From: Methylomonas sp. ZR1
GTDB lineage: Bacteria > Pseudomonadota > Gammaproteobacteria > Methylococcales > Methylomonadaceae
DNA: 64,000 bases
Reading direction: 5' to 3'
NCBI RefSeq assembly: GCF_013141865.1
Contig: NZ_RCST01000001.1
Span: forward strand, 4,402,001-4,466,000
How positions within the stretch are numbered: position 1 is the stretch's first letter; each line of letters begins with the position of its first letter. The notes beneath the pieces are model-generated. The model ran no database searches. It worked only from the letters and a program-made list of their open reading frames with translations, and had not been told where the DNA came from. A program made the translations under genes and the position numbers. Shown here piece by piece: positions 58,304 to 64,000 of the stretch.

Positions 58304-60373
58304 GTGACTATGACACAAAATTTACTGTTCGAACTGGGCTGCGAGGAATTGCCGCCGAAGTCTTTGAAAAAACTCAGCCAGGCCTTGCTGGACAACATTT
58401 CGGCCGGCTTGCAAGAAGCCGGCTTGAGCTACGACCAAACCCGCGCTTATGCCACGCCGCGCCGCTTGGCGGTATTGATAGACGATCTGCAAACCTTTCA
58501 GGCTGATAAAGTCTTGGAAAAGCGCGGACCGGCCATTCAGGCGGCTTATGGTCCCGACGGTTCACCGAGCAAGGCCGCACTGGGTTTTGCGGCCAGTTGC
58601 GGTGTCGGCTTTGATCAACTTGAAAAATTGGAAACCGACAAAGGTTCTTGGTTGATTTTCAAACAAGCGGTAAAAGGCCAAGCCACTGCCGAGTTGATCC
58701 CCGACATTATCCGCAAAAGTCTGGCCAATTTACCGATTGCCAAACGGATGCGCTGGGGAAGTTTCGATGCCGAATTTGCCCGGCCGGTACATTGGGCGGT
58801 TTTGCTGTTGGGTTCTGAAATTCTGATTACCGATATTCTCGGCCGCACGACCGGTCGCGTCACCCGTGGTCACCGCTTTCATTCACCACTGGATTTGAGC
58901 ATCGGCAGTCCGCACGAATATCTGGATATTCTCAAACAACACGGCAAGGTGCTGGCCGACTTCGAAGAACGCATGACCATCATCCGCGATGCTGCCAATC
59001 AGGCGGCCAGCAATGTTGGCGGCATTGCCCATATCGAAGACGATTTGCTGGAAGAAGTGGCGGCATTAAACGAGTGGCCGGTGCCGGTCGTGGGTAATTT
59101 TGACGCGCGTTTTCTGGAATTGCCGCAAGAAGTGCTGATCACCACCATGCAGGCCAACCAGAAATATTTTCCGGTTAAAAATGCTGCAGGCCGATTGTTG
59201 CCGCATTTCATTACTTTCGCTAATATCGAAAGCTCCAACCCCGATTCCATCCGGCAAGGCAATGAGCGCGTGGTGTTGCCACGCTTGGTCGACGCGGAGT
59301 TTTTCTGGAAACAAGATAGAAAACAATCGCTGGCCGATCGGGTCGAGAGCCTGAAAAGCATCGTTTTCCAAAAAGACTTGGGTACCTTGTTCGATAAAAC
59401 CGAGCGCGTAGCCAAGCTTGCGGCTTTGGTTGCCGAAAAATTGGGCGCCGACGTGGAGCTTGCCAGGCGAGCCGCACTGTTGGCCAAAACCGATTTGATG
59501 ACCAATATGGTCGGCGAATTCGCCAATCTGCAAGGCACGATGGGCCGCTATTACGCCGCTGCGGACGGCGAACATGCCGACGTGGCTTTAGCCTTGGAAG
59601 AACATTATTATCCCAAGCAGTCTGGCGGTGCGACCCCGAGTGGTCAAATCGGGCAGGCGTTGGCGCTGGCGGAAAAAATCGACACCCTGGCCGGTATTTT
59701 CAGCGCAGGCTTGATTCCAACCGGCGACAAAGACCCATACGCCTTGCGTCGAGCCACGCTGGGCATTTTGCGGGTGCTGATCGAAAACGGTATTGCATTG
59801 GATGTCGTCGAACTGCTGGATGCTGCGCTGGATCAGTTCAGTCACGACTTTAATAAAGCCGAAATCCGGCAAAAAGTGATAGGTTTTCTGTTTGACCGTC
59901 TAAAAGGCTATTGTCTGGATCAAGGCTATACCAGCCACGAGTTCGAAGCGGTATTGGCGGTTAATCCGACTAGTCCGTTGGATTTCATGCTGCGTATTCG
60001 CGCTGTGCAAGGTTTTAGAGCCTTGCCGGAAGCAGAAAGTCTGGCGGCTGCAAACAAACGCATTATCAACATCCTGAAAAAATCGGATCAAGCGCCTAAG
60101 GAGATCATTGGCACTTTGGTTGAGATCGCCGAGAAAAACTTGTTGGCTGTCGCTGAGCAATCGGAAACCGATATTTTGCCGTTGTTGGCCGAACAGAATT
60201 ACCCGCTGGCCTTGAGCCGGCTGGCGCAGTTACGCGATAGCGTCGATGCGTTTTTCGATAACGTGATGGTCAATACCGACGACGAAGTTTTACGCAACAG
60301 TCGTTTGGCATTGCTGGCCAAATTGTCCAATCAATTCCTGAAAATCGCCGATATTTCCAAACTGCAATCGTGA
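58304..60373 (+). CDS. glyS: Glycyl-tRNA synthetase beta subunit
   Basis: A 689-residue beta subunit: NLLFELGCEELPPKSLKKLSQALLDNI, the FKQAVKGQ...KRMRWGSFDAEFARPVHWAV core, HRFHSP, and a C-terminal anticodon-binding domain. It works with GlyQ to charge tRNA-Gly. The GTG at 58304 lies eight bases after AGG; an ATG at 58310 is also possible. It overlaps gmhB by four bases (GTGA). Confidence 0.95.
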   Translation: MTMTQNLLFELGCEELPPKSLKKLSQALLDNISAGLQEAGLSYDQTRAYATPRRLAVLIDDLQTFQADKVLEKRGPAIQAAYGPDGSPSKAALGFAASCGVGFDQLEKLETDKGSWLIFKQAVKGQATAELIPDIIRKSLANLPIAKRMRWGSFDAEFARPVHWAVLLLGSEILITDILGRTTGRVTRGHRFHSPLDLSIGSPHEYLDILKQHGKVLADFEERMTIIRDAANQAASNVGGIAHIEDDLLEEVAALNEWPVPVVGNFDARFLELPQEVLITTMQANQKYFPVKNAAGRLLPHFITFANIESSNPDSIRQGNERVVLPRLVDAEFFWKQDRKQSLADRVESLKSIVFQKDLGTLFDKTERVAKLAALVAEKLGADVELARRAALLAKTDLMTNMVGEFANLQGTMGRYYAAADGEHADVALALEEHYYPKQSGGATPSGQIGQALALAEKIDTLAGIFSAGLIPTGDKDPYALRRATLGILRVLIENGIALDVVELLDAALDQFSHDFNKAEIRQKVIGFLFDRLKGYCLDQGYTSHEFEAVLAVNPTSPLDFMLRIRAVQGFRALPEAESLAAANKRIINILKKSDQAPKEIIGTLVEIAEKNLLAVAEQSETDILPLLAEQNYPLALSRLAQLRDSVDAFFDNVMVNTDDEVLRNSRLALLAKLSNQFLKIADISKLQS

Positions 60374-60912
60374 CCGAGCGTTACGTTATTCTCGATCGCG
60401 ACGGCACCATCAATGTCGATTCCGACGACTTTATCAAATCACCGGAAGAATGGCTGCCGCTGGCCGGCAGCCTGGAAGCCATTGCGCTGTTAAATCGGCA
60501 TGGCTACAAAGTCGTGGTGATCACCAATCAGTCCGGGATTGCCAGGGGCTTATTCGATTTGGCAACGCTGGCGGCGATACATGCCAAAATGCTGCAATTG
60601 GCGTCCCTGGCCGACGGACACATAGAAGCCATTTATTTTTGCCCTCACGGCCCAAACGACACTTGTGACTGCCGCAAACCTCTGGACGGTCTGTTTCGGC
60701 GTTTTGCCGCCGATACGCAAGCCAATTTGAGCCGGACTTATGCGATTGGCGATTCCTTGCGCGATATTCGGGCCGCCGAATCGGCCGGTGCCAAACCGAT
60801 TCTGGTCAAAACCGGCAAAGGCAAAAAAACCGCTATTAATAATCCACAACTTAACGTTCCTATTTTCGATAATCTTTATGACGCAGCCACGCACATCGTT
60901 TCGACAAGCTGA
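60370..60912 (+). CDS. gmhB: D-glycero-D-manno-heptose 1,7-bisphosphate 7-phosphatase
   Basis: A 180-residue HAD phosphatase of LPS heptose synthesis. It has ILDRDGTINVDSDDFI with the nucleophile Asp9 and Asp11, VVITNQSGIARG, the zinc-binding CPHGPNDTCDCRKP loop, and YAIGDSLRDIRAAESAGAKPILVKTGKG. GTG 60370 overlaps the glyS stop. The glyS-gmhB-plsC order is common in gammaproteobacteria. Confidence 0.95.
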   Translation: MTERYVILDRDGTINVDSDDFIKSPEEWLPLAGSLEAIALLNRHGYKVVVITNQSGIARGLFDLATLAAIHAKMLQLASLADGHIEAIYFCPHGPNDTCDCRKPLDGLFRRFAADTQANLSRTYAIGDSLRDIRAAESAGAKPILVKTGKGKKTAINNPQLNVPIFDNLYDAATHIVSTS

Positions 60913-61642
60913 TTTCAGAGTCTATTTGGGCTCGACATTGTTATTCATCTACATCGTGTTTTCGACGCTGATTGTTGGTGTAGCCATCTTGGGCGGTTAT
61001 TTCCTGCCGTTTCCGATGCGCTATAAAATTGCCGATATTTGGATCGATTGCCTGCTGTTCATGTTGAAGCTGTGTTGCGGTTTAAGTTATGAGGTGGACG
61101 GGCTGGAGAACATTCCGCGCGATCAAGCGGCGATTATTCTCAGCAAACATCAGTCGGCCTGGGAAACCGTGGCTTTAAGACAGTTTATCTCGCCGCAAAC
61201 CGCGGTTTTGAAAAAATCGTTGCTGCAAATCCCGTTTGGCGGTTGGGCGCTGGCGACATTAAAACCCATCGCGATAGACCGGCAAAATCAGAAAGAAGCA
61301 CTAAAGATGTTGATCGATCAGGGCATCCAGCGTTTGCAGGAAGGCTTGTTCGTGGTGGTGTTTCCGGAGGGAACCCGAGTGGCGCCGGGAGCGCATAAAA
61401 AATTTAATGCGGGCGGTGCAATGCTGGCGCAAAAATCCGGTTTTCCGGTGATTCCGCTGGCGCACAATGCAGGAGAATATTGGCCGCGTAACAGTTTTTT
61501 GAAATATCCGGGCGTGATTAAGGTCAAAATTGGGCCGGTTATCAGTAGCATTGATAAAAAATCGAAGGATATTAACGCAGAGGCCGAAGCCTGGATTAAT
61601 AAAGCGATGTTGCAAATCGATGCAGAACGAATAGCAGGGTAA
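60878..61642 (+). CDS. plsC: 1-acyl-sn-glycerol-3-phosphate acyltransferase
   Basis: A 254-residue inner-membrane acyltransferase that makes phosphatidic acid. One N-terminal helix (TLLFIYIVFSTLIVGVAILGGYFL) precedes the catalytic block. Motif I is HQSAWE at 91-96, with Glu in place of the more common Asp, and motif III is FPEGTR (162-167). ATG 60878 overlaps the gmhB end by 35 bases; an earlier in-frame start would lie inside gmhB without conserved residues. It ends before a bidirectional terminator. Confidence 0.92.
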   Translation: MTQPRTSFRQADFRVYLGSTLLFIYIVFSTLIVGVAILGGYFLPFPMRYKIADIWIDCLLFMLKLCCGLSYEVDGLENIPRDQAAIILSKHQSAWETVALRQFISPQTAVLKKSLLQIPFGGWALATLKPIAIDRQNQKEALKMLIDQGIQRLQEGLFVVVFPEGTRVAPGAHKKFNAGGAMLAQKSGFPVIPLAHNAGEYWPRNSFLKYPGVIKVKIGPVISSIDKKSKDINAEAEAWINKAMLQIDAERIAG

Positions 61643-61672
61643 TTCGAATTAGGGAGCTAAAATTTAAGCTGC

Positions 61673-61703
61673 AAAAAAAAGGCCCGCATTCGCGGGCCTT
61701 TTT
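61673..61703. terminator. Bidirectional rho-independent terminator
   Basis: GGCCCGC / GCGGGCC around ATTC, flanked by A8 on the left and a T-run on the right. It ends the gly-gmhB-plsC transcript and, on the other strand, the mini-lipoprotein gene. Confidence 0.95.
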
Positions 61704-61718
61704 CTTCAAGCTTAAAGA

Positions 61719-61838
61719 TTAAAGCGCTACAGAAGTAGAGCTAGAAACTTTTTGCTTTGATGCATCTGGATCGTCCATGCAACCGCTCAGGCCAGCAATC
61801 ATCAGGGTCATAGCTAAAAGAGATAATACTTTTTTCAT
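61719..61838 (-). CDS. Mini-lipoprotein, 39 residues (twin 1)
   Basis: MKKVLSLLAMTLMIAGLSGC is a full lipoprotein signal with lipobox LSGC; the mature peptide begins CMDDPD and is only about 20 residues, Ser/Lys/Asp-rich. Its start lies after GGAGGATGTT, shared with the neighbour at 62029-62166. The Asp at +2 and +3 after Cys would favour inner-membrane retention by the Lol rule. A longer frame starting at 61940 lacks a ribosome site. Function unknown. Confidence 0.75.
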   Translation of the reverse strand: MKKVLSLLAMTLMIAGLSGCMDDPDASKQKVSSSTSVAL

Positions 61839-62028
61839 AACATCCTCCAAATAAAAGTTTTTTATATTTTTGCGTGTGCTGAATCTAAACAAAAAATTAA
61901 GCACAGCGAGATTTAAACATGCCGAACCAGTTTGGCGCAAACTAAATCTGTTTGGAGGAAAAGAAATCGGGATATAAGGCCCACAGGGTGGGCCTTACTC
62001 AGGAAGGAATATCCTGCCAGGGCTAGGA

Positions 62029-62166
62029 TTATTTAACCCCTGAACCTTGTTGGTTAGGTGAGCCATAGCCTTTTGGTTTTGGGTTGCCTTGGTCTGGGTC
62101 GTCCATGCAACCGCTCAAGCTTACAATCATCATTACCATAGCCAAGACAGAAAATACTTTTTTCAT
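62029..62166 (-). CDS. Mini-lipoprotein, 45 residues (twin 2)
   Basis: MKKVFSVLAMVMMIVSLSGC followed by CMDDPD repeats the first twin exactly around the lipobox, while the tail (QGNPKPKGYGSPNQQGSGVK) is entirely different. The leader GGAGGATGTTATGAAAAAAG is also the same. It is a tandem duplicate on the same strand, about 190 bases upstream of twin 1. Function unknown. Confidence 0.75.
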   Translation of the reverse strand: MKKVFSVLAMVMMIVSLSGCMDDPDQGNPKPKGYGSPNQQGSGVK

Positions 62167-62266
62167 AACATCCTCCGATTTAAAGGTTTTTATTTTTGTG
62201 TGTACTCAAATTCAAGCACGCAAAATTTATAGCATGACAAAACCGAGTATGCAATACCCTAGATGT

Positions 62267-64000
62267 TTACAAAATATCGATGTCTTTCGGCAAGTTGATC
62301 TTTATGTCCTTTCCAGTCCATTGTGCGGAGCCTATTGCTTGCCATTCTCCGGTCAAGTTGCTGTTCCTGAGGTCTTTTTCCCACACAAACGGTGCTCGAA
62401 TTCTCTTCATTTTGACGATAAATTGCGTGCTATCGAGCTCTAAACCACTCTTTTTTCCCCAGAACGCCGTGACTTTCATGATGAATTTTTTCAAGCGGAG
62501 CTCGTCGATATTTGGGGTTACCGCAATGTTGGCCCACATGGAATGCACCCGCCCCCAATTCGGCGCCAACAGGCGGCCTTGGCGATTAACAAACGGTAAC
62601 CATTGCTCTTCGCCGTTGGCATCCAAATAGGTAATAGCCAGTAAACGGTCATAGCCTTCGAAATGGTCGTGAAGATACAGCGCGTGGGGGGTGATGCCCA
62701 AAAACGTGTGAGACATCATCAAAACCGCGTTGCTCATATCCGCCAGCATGCTGGTTATCGGCGACTGGCGGGTATCGACATGCAGGCGGTACAGCAAACC
62801 ATAGTGAAAACTGCAGTTGAACTGAAACAAGATCAACACCAGCAACACTTTGCTGATTTTGTGTACGCGACTTCTAGCCACTAAGGCATGCTCCGCTTCG
62901 AAAATTCGCTCATACAAACTCGGCGGCAGGTTTTCAGCTGATGCCGGCAGACAGCTCACATCGCACGCCAATCGCGTGCGCGAATCGGCAATCGCCCGAT
63001 AGCGCCCGCATATCCATTGATAAAGCAGCGGCAGTTTCATGGCCCAACCTATCATCGCGGTGTAGCGCATCGAGATTAAAATTTGCGCGTAAGTATCAAC
63101 GCCGGCATAAACCCGCCCATCACCATCCACCGCGTACAAATCGGTCAGCAATTGCTTTTCGCCCAATTCGGCTAGAGCTGGATAATCGATTGCAAACACT
63201 TGTGCGGGCTTGAAATCAACACCGCGCAAAACGTCGAAATGATTCAGTGTCAAAACCGTACGATTGCACAATGGGCATTGTTGGTCGTAAAACACCGTCA
63301 ATAGTGGTTGTTTGATCCGTAGAAGTGCCCCGATTTTTCTATACCAGGCAAATGGCATCACCAATGCATAGAAAATCAGCATTCCCATTCCGAACGGGTA
63401 AATATTGAAGGACAGGGTAATGCCCAAATGCAAGGAAATCCCGATCAGAAAGTACAGCCATCTGAACTGGCGGCGATGAAAAAACAACAGGAAAGTAAAC
63501 TGGAATGCGATGATGGTGTAGCCGATGATTTTTTGCAAAATCTCGATATTCAGCAGCCAGGACAAATCCAGCGCGGACATGTAATACGGAATCGAAGACG
63601 GCAACCAAGCACCCAAGCCGTTGCGCCAATGCTCGGCAAACATCTTGTGTATCGCCGAATCGAAATACAAAAAGCCCAGACAAATCGCGACCGGTAGATA
63701 ATAAGTCAGTGCAGACACTTCCGGAGCCTGGTATTGAGAATAATGCGTGAAGGGGCGCAGCAATTTTTTCCTAAGGCCATCAATAGAAAAGGCTTGGTCC
63801 ATAGGCATGAAGATCAGAAAGAAATTGGCGCCAATCATGAACAAATCGAAGCCGCCGTCGAAATCGCGCTGCATAGGCGTGAAATTAACGAATAGCAGCC
63901 AAAAAACGTAGTTAGCAACACTGGCCACCTGGCAGCGGTAACCGATGGCTAGACAAAACGCCACCGCGGCCCATAGCCAAAGGAAGAACGGAATCATCGG
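62267..64000 (-). CDS. HTTM membrane domain fused to a DCC (DUF393) thiol-redox-like domain (5' partial)
   Basis: At least 577 codons are visible; the frame is open through the right edge, so the N-terminus is missing. The first ~230 residues form six or more helices of the HTTM (vitamin K-dependent carboxylase-like membrane) type (for example TYYLPVAICLGFLYFDSAIHKMF). Then a DCC domain begins with VFYDQQCPLCNRTVLTLNH, containing the CxxC pair of this family. A C-terminal region has another helix and soluble strands. Substrate unknown. Confidence 0.8.
   Translation of the reverse strand, partial: PMIPFFLWLWAAVAFCLAIGYRCQVASVANYVFWLLFVNFTPMQRDFDGGFDLFMIGANFFLIFMPMDQAFSIDGLRKKLLRPFTHYSQYQAPEVSALTYYLPVAICLGFLYFDSAIHKMFAEHWRNGLGAWLPSSIPYYMSALDLSWLLNIEILQKIIGYTIIAFQFTFLLFFHRRQFRWLYFLIGISLHLGITLSFNIYPFGMGMLIFYALVMPFAWYRKIGALLRIKQPLLTVFYDQQCPLCNRTVLTLNHFDVLRGVDFKPAQVFAIDYPALAELGEKQLLTDLYAVDGDGRVYAGVDTYAQILISMRYTAMIGWAMKLPLLYQWICGRYRAIADSRTRLACDVSCLPASAENLPPSLYERIFEAEHALVARSRVHKISKVLLVLILFQFNCSFHYGLLYRLHVDTRQSPITSMLADMSNAVLMMSHTFLGITPHALYLHDHFEGYDRLLAITYLDANGEEQWLPFVNRQGRLLAPNWGRVHSMWANIAVTPNIDELRLKKFIMKVTAFWGKKSGLELDSTQFIVKMKRIRAPFVWEKDLRNSNLTGEWQAIGSAQWTGKDIKINLPKDIDIL

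Overview
The window looks like chromosomal DNA of a gammaproteobacterium, most probably a Methylomonas-like methanotroph (Methylococcales). I infer this from the style of the proteins, the moderate GC and the gene order (hisE-tatABC, glyQ/glyS-gmhB-plsC, pstSCAB-phoU, a CusCBA-type efflux cluster followed by DUF3240). No methane-oxidation gene is present, so the genus is a guess. I see no rRNA, tRNA, CRISPR array, prophage or classical insertion sequence. Both edge genes are cut by the window.

Regions. 1-1.6 kb: a membrane/oxidoreductase trio (SDR-DoxX fragment, DUF2269, DUF4166). 2-4.3 kb: an Old Yellow Enzyme reductase and two small exported proteins. 4.1-10 kb: a compact NAD salvage operon (nicotinamidase-like, pncB, nadE, nadM-Nudix) divergent from nrtR, with a perfect 27-bp palindrome between them that is very probably the NrtR operator. 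10-18.2 kb: YfbR nucleotidase, a membrane retropepsin, an unknown protein, a TauE exporter, TypA, rhodanese, a methyltransferase-LysR pair and a short transcription unit with its own promoter and tandem terminators. 18.3-25.5 kb: hisE-tatABC-yggS, argS with a SPOR protein, a FlgO lipoprotein, asparaginase and dihydrofolate reductase. 25.5-32.3 kb: pstS-pstC-pstA-pstB-phoU preceded by four Pho half-sites on an 11-nt period. 32.5-36.7 kb: YfiR plus a TonB-dependent receptor, a methyltransferase and a Tim44-like protein. 36.9-44 kb: a heavy-metal RND efflux operon ending in a DUF3240 gene, followed by a protein that joins an RRM-like fold to a second DUF3240 domain. 44.4-53.2 kb: a yfa-type operon (DUF2135-DUF1175 fusion, DUF2138, thioester alpha-2-macroglobulin) whose last gene carries a 633-bp inverted pair of structured repeats in its leader. 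53.3-55.5 kb: a large protein with a degenerate Fic-like segment and a zeta-toxin kinase domain. 55.8-61.6 kb: glyQ and glyS separated by an AT-rich two-gene ATPase/TOPRIM-like module, then gmhB and plsC. 61.7-64 kb: two twin mini-lipoproteins and an HTTM-DCC membrane protein.

The best candidates for something new are the ATPase plus TOPRIM-like pair between glyQ and glyS, the Fic-like/zeta fusion without an antitoxin, the RRM-DUF3240 fusion beside the efflux pump, and the paired structured repeat at 49.3-49.9 kb, whose stems differ between the two copies yet stay self-complementary.
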